NCBI RefSeq assembly: GCF_016745505.1
Contig: NZ_JAERUC010000063.1
Location: forward strand, 1-49,755
Source: Streptomyces silvae
Lineage (GTDB): Bacteria; Actinomycetota; Actinomycetes; Streptomycetales; Streptomycetaceae
Length of the DNA: 49,755 bases
Direction of reading: 5' to 3'
Shown here: positions 22,571 through 31,314 of the stretch, one piece after another
How positions within the stretch are numbered: position 1 is the stretch's first letter
Layout: every line of letters starts with the position of its first letter
Notes under the pieces: generated by a model
The model's input: the letters and a program-made list of their open reading frames with translations, nothing else
Database searches by the model: none
Told to the model about the DNA's origin: nothing
Position numbers and translations under genes: made by a program

Positions 22571-23803
22571 GTGTCCCAGGCGTCCTCACCGCCCGATATT
22601 CTCTCGCCCGCCTTCGCCGCCGATCCCTACGGGGCCTACCGGACGATGCGCGAGAGCGCCCCCCTGATCCACCACGAGGCCACGGGGAGTTACCTCGTCT
22701 CCCGGTACGAGGACGTCGAGCGCGTCTTCAAGGACAGGGCCCAGGAGTTCACCACCGAGAACTACGACTGGCAGCTGGAGCCCGTCCACGGCCGGACCAT
22801 CCTCCAGCTCAGCGGCAGGGAACACGCCGTACGCCGGGCCCTCGTCGCTCCCGCCTTCCGCGGCGCGGACCTCCAGGAGAAGTTCCTGCCCGTCATCGAG
22901 CGCAACGCCCGCGAGCTGATCGACGCCTTCCGCCACACCGGGGAGGCCGACCTGGTCGAGGCGTTCGCGACCCGTTTCCCCGTGCTGGTGATCGCCGACA
23001 TGCTGGGCCTGGACCGGGCGGACCACCAGCGCTTCCACGGCTGGTACACCAACGTCATCGCCTTCCTCGGCAACCTGGCGGGCGACCCCGGGGTCGCGGC
23101 GGCGGGGGAGCGGACCCGCCAGGAGTTCGCCGAGTACATGATCCCGGTCATCCAGCGGCGGAGGGAGGAGCCGGGGGACGACCTGCTCTCCGCGCTCTGC
23201 GCCGCCGAGGTCGACGGCGTACGGATGAGCGACGAGGACATCAAGGCATTCTGCAGCCTGCTGCTCGCGGCCGGCGGGGAGACGACCGACAAGGCCATCG
23301 CCTCGGTCTTCGCCAATCTGCTGGCCCACCCCGAGCAGCTCGCCGCCGTGCAGCGGGACCGCTCCCTGATCGACCGGGCCTTCGCCGAGACGCTGCGCTA
23401 CACCCCGCCCGTCCATATGATCATGCGCCAGACGGCGGGCGAGGTGGAGCTGTCCGGGGGCACCGTCCCGGCGGGCGCCACCGTCACCTGCCTGATCGGA
23501 TCGGCCAACCGGGACGAGGCGCGTTACGCCGAACCCGACCGCTTCGACCTCTTCCGGTCCGACCTGAGCAGCACCACGGCGTTCTCCGCGGCCGCCGACC
23601 ACCTCGCGTTCGCGCTGGGCCGGCACTTCTGCGTGGGCGCGCTGCTGGCCAGGGCCGAGGTGGAGACCGGGGTGAACCAGCTGCTGGACGCCATGCCCGA
23701 CGTCCGCCTCGCCGAGGGCTTCACCCCGGCCGAGGCGGGCGTCTTCACGCGGGGCCCGGCCTCGGTGCCGGTCCGGTTCACACCGGTCACGCCTGGAGCG
23801 TGA
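22571..23803 (+). CDS. Cytochrome P450 monooxygenase
   Basis: A 410-residue soluble bacterial P450. All canonical motifs are present: I-helix AAGGETT, K-helix ExxR (Glu273-Thr-Leu-Arg276) and heme loop FALGRHFCVG with Cys354. The family level cannot be assigned by eye. The GTG at 22571 has AGGAG 6 nt upstream; an ATG at 22535 has no ribosome binding site. No ferredoxin or reductase gene is adjacent, so electron partners must be encoded elsewhere. The neighbouring divergent ATP-grasp gene is the only hint of context. Confidence 0.92.
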   Translation: MSQASSPPDILSPAFAADPYGAYRTMRESAPLIHHEATGSYLVSRYEDVERVFKDRAQEFTTENYDWQLEPVHGRTILQLSGREHAVRRALVAPAFRGADLQEKFLPVIERNARELIDAFRHTGEADLVEAFATRFPVLVIADMLGLDRADHQRFHGWYTNVIAFLGNLAGDPGVAAAGERTRQEFAEYMIPVIQRRREEPGDDLLSALCAAEVDGVRMSDEDIKAFCSLLLAAGGETTDKAIASVFANLLAHPEQLAAVQRDRSLIDRAFAETLRYTPPVHMIMRQTAGEVELSGGTVPAGATVTCLIGSANRDEARYAEPDRFDLFRSDLSSTTAFSAAADHLAFALGRHFCVGALLARAEVETGVNQLLDAMPDVRLAEGFTPAEAGVFTRGPASVPVRFTPVTPGA

Positions 23804-23821
23804 CCCTCCCGGGCGTCCTCG

Positions 23822-25036
23822 TCAGCGGATGTGCCGCCCCGAGATGGCCCGGGCGATGACCAGGCGCTGGATCTCGCTCGTGCCCTCGAAGATCGTGTAG
23901 ATCTTGGCGTCGCGGTACATCCGCTCCACCGGATGCTCCCTGCTGTACCCGGCGCCGCCGAGGATCTGGACGGCCTTCTCCGTGGCGGAGACGGCGAGTT
24001 CACCCGCGCGGAGCTTGGACATGGAGCCCTGGCCGGCGTCGAAGGTCCGGTCGTTACGGGCCATCCACGCGGCCTGCCAGATCAGCAGCCGTACGGCCTC
24101 GATCTCGGTACGGATGTCGGCCAGGGCGAACGCGATCGACTGGTTCTCGATGACCGGCCGGCCGAACGCCTCGCGCTGTCCGGCGTACTCCAGGGCGTAC
24201 TCGTACGCGGCGCGCGCGATGCCGAGCGCCTGGGCGCCCACCGTGGGGCGGCTGACCTCGAAGGTGGCCATCGCGGCCTGGCCCTTCGCAGTGCCGCCCT
24301 CCCGGGCGCGGGCCAGCCGGGCGTCCAGCTTCTCCTTGCCGCCCAGCAGGCAGTGCCCGGGGACGCGTACGTCGTCGAGGAAGACGTCCGCGGTGTGCGA
24401 CGCGCGCAGGCCGAGCTTCTTGATGGTGCGGCTCGCCTCCAGGCCCCGGGTGCCGGGCGGCACGATGAACGCGGCCTGGCCGCGTGCGCCCAGCGAGGGG
24501 TCGACCGAGGCGACCACGACATGGACCTCGGCGATCCCGCCGTTCGTGATCCACGCCTTCTGGCCGGAGAGCACCCACTCGTCCTTGGCCTCGTCGTAAC
24601 GGGCCTTCGTGGTCATCGCGGAGACGTCGGAACCGGCCTGCGGCTCGGAGACGCAGAAGGCGGCCACCTTCGGGTCGTCCTCGTCGCCGTAGCACTGGGG
24701 GACCCACTCGGCGAGCTGGTCGGGCGTGCCGGAGGCGAAGATGCCGGCGACCGCGAGGGAGGTGCCGAACAGCGCCATGCCGATCCCGGCGTCGCCCCAG
24801 AAGAGCTCCTCGTTGGCGATCTGGAGGGAGAGTCCGCTCGGGTCGCCGTACATGTCGGCGAGCGACTCGAATCCGTACAGGCCGATCCTGGCGGCCTCCT
24901 GGATGACCGGCCACGGGGTCTCTTCGCGCTCGTCCCACTCGGCGGCCGCGGGGCGCACCACCTGGGCGGCGAAGCCGTGCACCCAGTTGCGCAGGTCCTG
25001 CTGTTCCTCGGTCAGGGCGAGGGAGAAGTAGCTCAT
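23822..25036 (-). CDS. Acyl-CoA dehydrogenase
   Basis: A 404-residue FAD-dependent dehydrogenase. It shows the FAD/substrate motif CVSEPQAGSDVSAMTTKA and WITNGGIA, and the C-terminal QILGGAGYSREHPVERMYRD block. The catalytic-base motif reads YTIFEGTSEIQRL, with the Glu in the usual short-chain position. It removes two hydrogens from an acyl-CoA; chain length cannot be read from sequence. It follows the SCP2 gene by 4 nt on the same strand, so the pair is an operon controlled by the tandem palindromes at 25524-25554. Confidence 0.92.
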   Translation of the reverse strand: MSYFSLALTEEQQDLRNWVHGFAAQVVRPAAAEWDEREETPWPVIQEAARIGLYGFESLADMYGDPSGLSLQIANEELFWGDAGIGMALFGTSLAVAGIFASGTPDQLAEWVPQCYGDEDDPKVAAFCVSEPQAGSDVSAMTTKARYDEAKDEWVLSGQKAWITNGGIAEVHVVVASVDPSLGARGQAAFIVPPGTRGLEASRTIKKLGLRASHTADVFLDDVRVPGHCLLGGKEKLDARLARAREGGTAKGQAAMATFEVSRPTVGAQALGIARAAYEYALEYAGQREAFGRPVIENQSIAFALADIRTEIEAVRLLIWQAAWMARNDRTFDAGQGSMSKLRAGELAVSATEKAVQILGGAGYSREHPVERMYRDAKIYTIFEGTSEIQRLVIARAISGRHIR

Positions 25037-25040
25037 GGGC

Positions 25041-25514
25041 TCAGGCCTTCGGGATGTCGAAGTAGCGGGTCAGTCCCGAGGCCAGCCCGACGTCACCGGC
25101 GACCTTCAGCTTGCGCATCATGAACATCGTCACCGGATTGCCGTTGCCGGAGACCAGCTTGAGGAAGTCGGCGTCGCCCATCACCAGCGTCGTCCGGGGC
25201 TCCGCGTCGGAGCGGCCCGGGCTCACCGTGCAGGCGCCGTCGGCTATGGAGGTCTCGTAGACCTCCTCGCTCTCACCGGTGATCTTCCAGCGGATCAGGG
25301 CCTTCAGCCCGCCGGCCGCCTCAGGGCGGAACTGCTGCCGCATCCGGCCGAAGACCTCGCCCAGCACCCGGGTGCGCAGATCACCGTGCATGACCTCGCC
25401 GAGCTGCTTGGCGGACAGGCCCTTGACGATCCGCGCGAACTCCTCCGGGGAGACGGCGGCGAAGTCGAGCCCGGCCAGTTCGTCGGTGAGGTTGCCGCTG
25501 CTGTTGTCGCCCAC
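25041..25514 (-). CDS. SCP2 sterol-transfer-domain protein
   Basis: A 157-residue protein with an SCP2-like lipid-binding fold covering about residues 40-155. Visible pieces are LIRWKITGESEEVYETSI, a middle region of ACTVSPGRSDAEPRTTLVM, and the end DADFLKLVSGNGNPVTMFMM, RKLKVAGDVGLA. Bacterial SCP2 proteins bind fatty-acyl or sterol ligands, and co-transcription with an acyl-CoA dehydrogenase suggests substrate delivery for beta-oxidation. The GTG at 25514 follows AAGGA. It is the first gene of the pair. Confidence 0.88.
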   Translation of the reverse strand: MGDNSSGNLTDELAGLDFAAVSPEEFARIVKGLSAKQLGEVMHGDLRTRVLGEVFGRMRQQFRPEAAGGLKALIRWKITGESEEVYETSIADGACTVSPGRSDAEPRTTLVMGDADFLKLVSGNGNPVTMFMMRKLKVAGDVGLASGLTRYFDIPKA

Positions 25515-25523
25515 GCCAAATCC

Positions 25524-25537
25524 TTACTCCAGAGTAA
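25524..25537. promoter_or_regulatory. Palindromic operator 1 of the SCP2/acyl-CoA dehydrogenase operon
   Basis: TTACTC-CA-GAGTAA has perfect 6-bp arms. It lies 9 nt upstream of the SCP2 start codon and overlaps the ribosome binding site. TetR-family repressors of fatty-acid genes bind sites of this kind; the regulator is not in the window for certain. Confidence 0.65.
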
Positions 25538-25538
25538 A

Positions 25539-25554
25539 CTTACTTCTGAGTAAG
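25539..25554. promoter_or_regulatory. Palindromic operator 2 of the SCP2/acyl-CoA dehydrogenase operon
   Basis: CTTACT-TCTG-AGTAAG has perfect 6-bp arms. It is centred 16 bp from operator 1 and overlaps the predicted -10 element. The half-site TTACT is shared with operator 1, which suggests two dimers of one repressor. Confidence 0.65.
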
Positions 25555-25580
25555 GTAAGGGGGGTGTCGTCATCGCGCAA
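25552..25580 (-). promoter_or_regulatory. SCP2 operon promoter (-35 TTGCGC, -10 TACCTT)
   Basis: On the minus strand TTGCGC (25575-25580) and TACCTT (25552-25557) are 17 bp apart. The -10 element abuts the operator pair, consistent with repression by occlusion. Confidence 0.5.
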
Positions 25581-25587
25581 GCAGCTG

Positions 25588-25851
25588 TCACCAGGCGCCG
25601 TCGGGGCGTACCGCGAGGTGGGGGTGATGGGCGCAGAGCACCTTGTTGGCCCGGGCGAGCTCGGACAGCGCCTGCTCGCGGTCGGCCTGGTCCTCGATGC
25701 CGAGCCGAGGCCCACGGAACCTGCGCACCTCGCGGGCGGCGCAGTCGGCGTCGAACTCCGCCTGGAGGATGTGCGGCGGGGTGCAGGACCCGATCAGCGC
25801 GGCGACCCGGTCCGGGATCGGCACGGGGACGAGGAGGTGCGAGGCGGTCAT
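25588..25851 (-). CDS. Small conserved hypothetical protein
   Basis: An 87-residue protein beginning MTASHLLVPVPIPDRVAALI. It has no membrane segment and holds charged, Arg-rich middle residues (AAREVRRFRGPRLGI) and His pairs near the end (CAHHPHLAV). Third-position GC is high, supporting a real gene. The start follows GAGAGGGAACCCCCC. It ends 73 nt before the SCP2 gene on the same strand, but that operon has its own promoter. Family and function are not recognised. Confidence 0.6.
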   Translation of the reverse strand: MTASHLLVPVPIPDRVAALIGSCTPPHILQAEFDADCAAREVRRFRGPRLGIEDQADREQALSELARANKVLCAHHPHLAVRPDGAW

Positions 25852-26004
25852 GGGGGGTTCCCTCTCGGATGGTTGGCCAGGAGGTGGTGCTCCGCGGTGG
25901 CCGGTGGGCCACCGCTCCTCCCTATGTAACGGGACGCAGTTCCGTGTTTCTCGTTGAGAACGTCTCCGTGTCGCAACCGTTTGGGACTGACCGTCTATTT
26001 CGCT

Positions 26005-26018
26005 TTACCTGAAGGTAA
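26005..26018. promoter_or_regulatory. Palindrome TTACCT-GA-AGGTAA
   Basis: Perfect 6-bp arms in an AT-rich stretch. It lies between the stop of the PucR gene and the start of the 87-residue gene (154 bp from that start). Its outer bases TTAC..GTAA match the operators at 25524-25554, so one regulator may bind all three. No gene-specific promoter could be fixed here; the rest of 25852-26054 shows nothing else clear. Confidence 0.5.
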
Positions 26019-26054
26019 GTTGACTTTGCGCCACGTATGTGATGAAGGGTCAGG

Positions 26055-27269
26055 TCAGTTCAGTGACTGCCCGCCGCGTGACCGTAACTGCAGGGCGCGC
26101 AGTACCGCCTCGGTCGAGAAGCGGCTCTCGGGGTCGGTGAGCTGGTCGCCGAAGATGGCCTCCAGGCTGCGCATCCGGTAGCGGACCGTCTGCGGATGCA
26201 CATCCAGCAGCTCGCCCATCTGGGCCGCGGTGCCGCGGGTGTCGAGCCAGATCCGCAGTGTCTCGATGAGGCGCTCGCGCCGTGTGGTGCTGATGCCGGA
26301 CACGGCGGCCAGTTCGCGCTCGGCGAGCTGGTCGAGGAGGGCGGTGTCGGAGAGGAGCCACAGGGTGATGAGGTGGTCCTCGCAGAGGATGACGGGCGCG
26401 TCGTCGATGACCCCCGCGTCGACCAGTTCGAGGACGCGCCGGGCCCAGCGGATCGAGTCGGCGGCGAGCGCCGTCGGCACGGTCAGCCCGATCGCCGCGC
26501 CCCCGCCCGGAATCGTCCGGTCGAGCATCTCTCTACGCGCGTCGTCCATCGGCCCGGGGATCAGGAGATGGGGCTGCGGGTCGCCCGGGTCGATCAGGAC
26601 GTCGTGGTCGGCGCTGATCCGGTCGAGCCCGGACGGGGCGCGCACCGCGACGAGGGTGACCTGCTCGGGCAGCGTCCATCCGGTCTGCTCGCACAGCTCG
26701 GCGATGGCGCTGCGGGGTACGGGTCTGCCCGTGAGGATCAGGTGCAGCAGCCGCCGGCGCACCGCCTCGCCCTGCTGGTCGGACTGGGCCTGCACCTCCA
26801 GATAGCCCTCGCGGGACAGCGACTCCAGCTCGTCCACGTATGCGAACAGCGCGTCGGCGAAGCTGAGCATCAGCGCAGGCGAGAAGTGATAGCTCCGGCC
26901 CACCTTCTTCGCCCGCCGCAGCGCGACCCGCGCCCCCAGCCGGTACGCGCCCTGGAGCGCGTCCATGGTGCGTCCCTCGTACGCCTCGAACCTGCCGAAT
27001 CTCCGGCACATGTCGTCGCGCAGAACCGTGGGGGACGAGGGTTCGGCGACCAGGTCCACGAAGGAGGAAAGGCTCTGTTCGACACCCATCCGGATGGACG
27101 TGCCATTGGGGCCGTTGAGAAGCCGCGCGTATTCCGGATAGGCGCGGGTCACTTCCATGCCTATCTCTTTGATCAGGCTCGGCAGTTCTGGCCGCATGAT
27201 CGCGGCGAACTCCTGGGGGAGGGGCCCCAGCGGGTCTCCGGTGTCCAGCGGCTGGATAAGTCTCGGCAT
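26055..27269 (-). CDS. PucR/CdaR-type transcriptional regulator
   Basis: A 404-residue regulator. The N-terminal 180 residues form a helical sensor-like region. A middle GGDEF-like segment (about 200-310) follows. The C-terminal PucR helix-turn-helix is at about 335-395 (LIETLRIWLDTRGTAAQMGE, LLDVHPQTVRYRMRSLEAIF). PucR proteins usually activate catabolic or transport genes in response to a small molecule. The ATG at 27269 is preceded by AAGGGGAC; the frame opens 53 codons earlier but without support. It is divergent from the exported-protein genes that lead into the mce operon, so control of that block is a reasonable hypothesis. Confidence 0.87.
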   Translation of the reverse strand: MPRLIQPLDTGDPLGPLPQEFAAIMRPELPSLIKEIGMEVTRAYPEYARLLNGPNGTSIRMGVEQSLSSFVDLVAEPSSPTVLRDDMCRRFGRFEAYEGRTMDALQGAYRLGARVALRRAKKVGRSYHFSPALMLSFADALFAYVDELESLSREGYLEVQAQSDQQGEAVRRRLLHLILTGRPVPRSAIAELCEQTGWTLPEQVTLVAVRAPSGLDRISADHDVLIDPGDPQPHLLIPGPMDDARREMLDRTIPGGGAAIGLTVPTALAADSIRWARRVLELVDAGVIDDAPVILCEDHLITLWLLSDTALLDQLAERELAAVSGISTTRRERLIETLRIWLDTRGTAAQMGELLDVHPQTVRYRMRSLEAIFGDQLTDPESRFSTEAVLRALQLRSRGGQSLN

Positions 27270-27930
27270 GACCGTCCCCTTGCTTTCCTGGGCCCTGCGT
27301 GGGTGGAGCAGGTGGGGGAAAGCGCTCCCACGGACCGACAGGTGTATACCAACATCGGCGCCGAAGATAGACCAAGTCGGGCGGGGTGCACACCACTTGG
27401 ACAAGGCTGATGTGCAAGGGCCACACAACAGGCCCCGGTTGTGGGGCTCCGGTGCAGGTGGGGCCGTACATGCTCACTTCCGGACAATGTTTTCGGCCGT
27501 CGGCGCACCGAGGGTGCCGGCACGGGGGTGCCGCGCCCGCCGCGCCGGGCTGGTCCGAGTGCCGTTCCCGGCCCCTTCCCGGCGTCCTCCGGTCCTGTCC
27601 GGAAGGTACGGGCCTCCGGGGCGCCCCGGACGGGGACCGGTGGCGGCGCGGTATTCCGCCGGGTTATTGCGCACGAAGTGACAAGTGCGCCAAGCGAATT
27701 AGTGACCTGTTGACGAGGAAAAAAACTTGCCCGACCAATCTTGACCGGCGGGATTGTGCTCCAAGTTTCCCGCAAGTAACGTCACGCCCTGTCACAGCAC
27801 GTATGTGGCTGAAAGCGCAGCACGGCCCCCACGCAACACGATTCATCGCGGCACTCCCTGCGCCTTTGCAGGAATTGGGGTGCCTTCCCCGCAACAGTGC
27901 ACCCGCACTGCCGAATCGGAGGAACTCACT
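27270..27930. other. Divergent regulatory region between PucR gene and exported-protein genes
   Basis: No gene is supported in these 661 bp. It contains an inverted repeat GCGCAC/GTGCGC (27669-27690), a GCGGGA/TCCCGC hairpin (27748-27773), and -35-like TTGACG (27710) and TTGACC (27741) without a convincing -10. AT content rises around 27690-27790. It is long enough to hold the promoters of both flanking genes with several regulator sites. Confidence 0.55.
27669..27685. repeat. 17-bp inverted-repeat copy 1
   Basis: GCGCACGAAGTGACAAG here is the exact reverse complement of 31315-31331. The pair brackets the three exported-protein genes. This copy also forms half of a GCGCAC/GTGCGC local palindrome. 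Confidence 0.6.
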
Positions 27931-28566
27931 GTGCGCAACTCCCTCAGAAAGATCGCGATCGCGGCCGGTGCAGCCGCGGCCGCCGTCACCCTCGGAGCCA
28001 CCACCGCCACCGCCGGCGTCGCCGCTCCGACCTGGACCGTCGGCCCCAGCTCGCCGGAGGCGTTCTCGGCCGGCTCCGGCACCGTCACCCTCACCCTCAA
28101 CGGCATCCCGATGACGTGTACGTCGTCCGCGGCGCAGGGCAACCTGGCGAGCGCTTCGGGTACCACCAACGTGCAGGTCGGCACCATCGCCCCGCTGACC
28201 TGGTCCAGCTGCACCAGCCCGTTCGGCCCGGTGACCCCGACCGCCGACACGTCCACCCCGTGGAAGCTGAACGCCAACACCTACAGCGCCGGTGTCACCA
28301 GCGGGTACATCAGCGGTGTCAAGGCCACGCTGAAGGTCCTCACCTGCACCTTCACCGTGACGGGCAACGTCGCCGCCACGTACACCAACTCCACCGGTGT
28401 GCTGGCGGTCAGCAACAACGCGACCTACAAGCTGACGGTCGCCACCGTCACCGCGGGCTGCGCCGGCATCGCCGCCGTGGGCAACAACCCGACCTACACC
28501 GCCAACTACAACGCGGTCACGCCGGTCGGCGGCAGCACCAAGCCGACCATCGTCTACACCCCCTGA
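27931..28566 (+). CDS. Exported protein of unknown function, mce-proximal (1)
   Basis: A 211-residue secreted protein. A clear signal peptide spans residues 1-30 (RNSLRKIAIAAG, then an Ala-rich core ending ATAG). The mature part is Thr/Ser/Gly/Asn-rich with about four cysteines spread in MTCTSS, SSCTSP, LTCTF and AGCAG, which could form two disulfides. It looks like a beta-rich extracellular domain. The GTG at 27931 follows GGAGGA. It has its own strong terminator. I do not recognise a family; similar proteins occur in actinobacteria beside lipid or sterol genes as far as I recall. Confidence 0.82.
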   Translation: MRNSLRKIAIAAGAAAAAVTLGATTATAGVAAPTWTVGPSSPEAFSAGSGTVTLTLNGIPMTCTSSAAQGNLASASGTTNVQVGTIAPLTWSSCTSPFGPVTPTADTSTPWKLNANTYSAGVTSGYISGVKATLKVLTCTFTVTGNVAATYTNSTGVLAVSNNATYKLTVATVTAGCAGIAAVGNNPTYTANYNAVTPVGGSTKPTIVYTP

Positions 28567-28595
28567 TCCGGCCACGAGCCACTCAGGAGTGAGCA

Positions 28596-28631
28596 GGGGC
28601 CGCACGGCGGGATCACCCGCCGTGCGGCCCC
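28596..28631 (+). terminator. Strong terminator after exported protein 1
   Basis: A perfect 16-bp stem, GGGGCCGCACGGCGGG (28596-28611) with its complement at 28616-28631, closed by an ATCA tetraloop. It separates the first exported-protein gene from the next two. Confidence 0.9.
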
Positions 28632-28780
28632 GTGCCCGCCGGCCCGTCACCGGGAACGGAGGAGCCGGCCGTGCGCAGGTCTCCCGGGGAGCTCGCGACG
28701 ACGGCGGATGCGGGTCCACCCGCCGCGCGGTGCGCGTCGGGTCCGTCAGAAGGGGGACATGTCCAGTGAGGGGCAGTCGT

Positions 28781-30262
28781 ATGACAGGCGCACGGCGGCG
28801 CACGGCGCGGGGTGCCGCGGTGGCCGCCGCGGTGCTGCTGGGAGGGATGATCCCGGGCGCGCAGGCCGCGTCCGGTGTGCAGGAGATCGATGCGGAACTG
28901 GCCTACACGTGCGACTTCCCCGAAGCCGGGCAGCCGGTGAAGGCCACGATCTCCGCGACCGTCCCGGAATCGGGCCGGGCCGAGCAGGTGATCCAGCCCG
29001 AGGACGTGGGGCTGGATCTGACACTGCCCGAGGAGGCATCGGCCGGACTCGCCGCCGCCGGGGCGGCGACCGTGACGGCGGAGGCGAAGCTGTCGGTCGA
29101 TGTGGTCCAGGGGGACCAGCACGCCCGGACGGAGTGGATCGGGACGACCGCCGAGCCGGTGCCGGTCCCCGGGTCGGGCGACCTGACGCTGAGCACGGCC
29201 GGGGGCGTTCCCTTCGTGAAGCCCGCGGCGCCGGGCGACCTGGTGTTCGGGGCGGGTGCCCTCTCCGTGGAACTCGCCCTCACGAAGGCCGACGGGACAC
29301 CGGCCGACTCACCGGCCCTCACCCTGGGCTGTGCGCTGGACACCGGGCAGGAAGCGACGCTGGCAACGGTGCCCGTGGGCGGTGACGGAGAGGAGACGGG
29401 GGCGGAGCCCACCCCGACCGGATCCTGGCCCGAGGAGCGGGAAGCGGGCGAGGAGGACGGTCTTCCGGAGGTCGGAACCCCGGCGCAGCAGCCTGCCGCG
29501 GCAGACGCGCCTCCGTGCTTGGGTGACCCGAGCGACGATCTGAGCATGGTCGCCTTCGTCACCGGCTACGCCAACGTGGCGAAACTCGACGGCGCGACCA
29601 GATTCCCGCTGGCCTGCGCGCGGATCACGCAGGGCGAGAGCAGGGTCGTACCCGACGGGGCGTTCCTGCACATCTACCAGGACTCCGCGGTGGACCTCGA
29701 CTTCGAGGGGAAGACGCAGCTCCCTCCCGCCTCCGGCACGTTTCTGACGTTCGGATTCATGCCGACCACCGCAACCCTCGAGATGACGCAGATCCCCCCG
29801 GGGACCAACCCTGACGGGACGCGAGTCCCGAACATCAAGTCCGACCTGGCGATCAACCTCGCCGAGGGCTCGACCAAAGGCGTGACGGCCGTGACGCTCG
29901 AGCTGATGCTCCGGCTCCGTGACGTCGAGGTCGACGGCGTGCCCCTGGACGTGGGTGACAACTGCCGCACCAGCAAACCCTTCACCCTGAAGCTGGAGGG
30001 GCACATGACGCTGAAGGACGGAGTCCAGGTGGGGTACACCCTGGCGACCGGCGGTGAGCTGACCGGGTCGGTGACGCTGCCCCCCTTCAGCGGGTGCGGT
30101 GCCGACGAGGACCTGGACAACCTCTTCACCGCGTCCCTGTCCGGGGTGCCCGGTTACGTCAAACAGGTGCAGGGAGCGCCCTGCGCGCCGGCGAACGGCG
30201 CGGATCCCACCTTCTGCATGCCCGACTTCACGCCGAGAGACGTGCCCGAAGCGGCTCGCTGA
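28781..30262 (+). CDS. Exported DUF6801-like protein, mce-proximal (2)
   Basis: A 493-residue exported protein. The signal peptide is residues 1-29 (ARRRTARGAAVAAAVLLGG ... AQA). The first domain (about 32-200) begins ELAYTCDFPEAGQPVKA, the DUF6801 pattern. An acidic Pro/Glu linker (about 205-243) leads to a second beta-rich domain with several cysteines (CLGDPS, LACARI, DNCRTS, SGCGAD, APCAP). Function is unknown. ATG 28781 has GAGGGG upstream; a GTG at 28766 is a close alternative. It lies 73 nt before the third exported-protein gene and may be co-transcribed with it. Confidence 0.8.
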   Translation: MTGARRRTARGAAVAAAVLLGGMIPGAQAASGVQEIDAELAYTCDFPEAGQPVKATISATVPESGRAEQVIQPEDVGLDLTLPEEASAGLAAAGAATVTAEAKLSVDVVQGDQHARTEWIGTTAEPVPVPGSGDLTLSTAGGVPFVKPAAPGDLVFGAGALSVELALTKADGTPADSPALTLGCALDTGQEATLATVPVGGDGEETGAEPTPTGSWPEEREAGEEDGLPEVGTPAQQPAAADAPPCLGDPSDDLSMVAFVTGYANVAKLDGATRFPLACARITQGESRVVPDGAFLHIYQDSAVDLDFEGKTQLPPASGTFLTFGFMPTTATLEMTQIPPGTNPDGTRVPNIKSDLAINLAEGSTKGVTAVTLELMLRLRDVEVDGVPLDVGDNCRTSKPFTLKLEGHMTLKDGVQVGYTLATGGELTGSVTLPPFSGCGADEDLDNLFTASLSGVPGYVKQVQGAPCAPANGADPTFCMPDFTPRDVPEAAR

Positions 30263-30335
30263 GCCCACGCAGCCGTACCGACATCCACATCGCGCACTGC
30301 GACATCTCCCGTCCCGCTCACGAATCGAGGGAACC

Positions 30336-31280
30336 ATGAGACCCGTCTCCACGACCTGGATCAAGGCCGGCGGCGCCGTCGCCGCGCTGGTCATGCCCCT
30401 GACCGCCACCCCGGCCGGGGCCGCCACGGCGGCCACCCAGCTGAACGGCTCCTGGGCCCCGTTCGACCGCTGTCCGGTGGACGCCCCCGCCATGCTCGCG
30501 ACGGACGGCGACACCGACGTCCCGCTGTGCGTGACGTCCACCTCGCCCAACGGGACGATCAAGCTGGGCAACACCACGGCGACCACCGGGTCCACGAACC
30601 TGCAGTTCGGCGTCATCCAGCACCCGGCCGAGGGGACCTACACGGTCGTCCCCCCGGCGGCCGGATCCATCATCAGCGGGAAGACCACCATCCCCGGCGG
30701 TCTCCTCGGCATCATGTGCCCCAGCAATGTCCCCGTCGTCTCGGCCGTCTGCGGGCAGATCACCGACGCCACCCTGAACAAGGTGACCGCCACGGTGGAG
30801 TCCGCCGGTACGCCGACCGACTTCAGCCTGGTCGCCGGGATCTCCTCCGGGCCCATCGTCAAACTGCCCGTCAAGATCCGCCTGGAGAACCCGCTGCTCG
30901 GATCCAACTGCTACATAGGCAGCAGCAGCAACCCGGTGCTTCTGCGTCCCGGGAACCTCAGTGCCCCGACCATGGCCGCCTCCCGATTCAACGGGGACGG
31001 ATCCGCGAACCCGGACGAGGGGTCGCTGATCCGGATCGCCCTGTCCGGGGCCGCCCAGGGCGACAGCCAGTTCTCCGTACCGAAGGCCAGTGGCTGCGGT
31101 CTCGGCGGTCTTCTCAGCTGGGCCATCGACCTCAAGGTCGGCCTGCCCGCCGCGGCCGGCTCGAACAACCTCGTCCTGAACGACGCCAAGACCTACACGG
31201 CCGGTCTCACGGCTCCGGGTGTGTCGGTGCCCAACGCGGGCAAGGAGCTGGCCGCGAGCTGGCACTCCGCGGTGAAGTAG
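30336..31280 (+). CDS. Exported protein of unknown function, mce-proximal (3)
   Basis: A 314-residue exported protein with a signal peptide at 1-29 (WIKAGGAVAALVMPLTATPAGA). The mature part contains six cysteines (FDRC, PLC, IMC, AVC, SNC, SGC), enough for three disulfides. It also has the motif LENPLLGSNCYIGSSSNPV in the second half and looks beta-rich. The ATG follows GAGGGA. A strong terminator lies 74 nt after the stop, so it is the end of its transcription unit. No family recognised; the shared style with exported protein 1 (Thr/Ser/Gly-rich, paired cysteines) suggests a related role. Confidence 0.8.
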   Translation: MRPVSTTWIKAGGAVAALVMPLTATPAGAATAATQLNGSWAPFDRCPVDAPAMLATDGDTDVPLCVTSTSPNGTIKLGNTTATTGSTNLQFGVIQHPAEGTYTVVPPAAGSIISGKTTIPGGLLGIMCPSNVPVVSAVCGQITDATLNKVTATVESAGTPTDFSLVAGISSGPIVKLPVKIRLENPLLGSNCYIGSSSNPVLLRPGNLSAPTMAASRFNGDGSANPDEGSLIRIALSGAAQGDSQFSVPKASGCGLGGLLSWAIDLKVGLPAAAGSNNLVLNDAKTYTAGLTAPGVSVPNAGKELAASWHSAVK

Positions 31281-31314
31281 CCGGCGAGAGGGCCACGGGA
31301 GCCGCATCCGGCTT

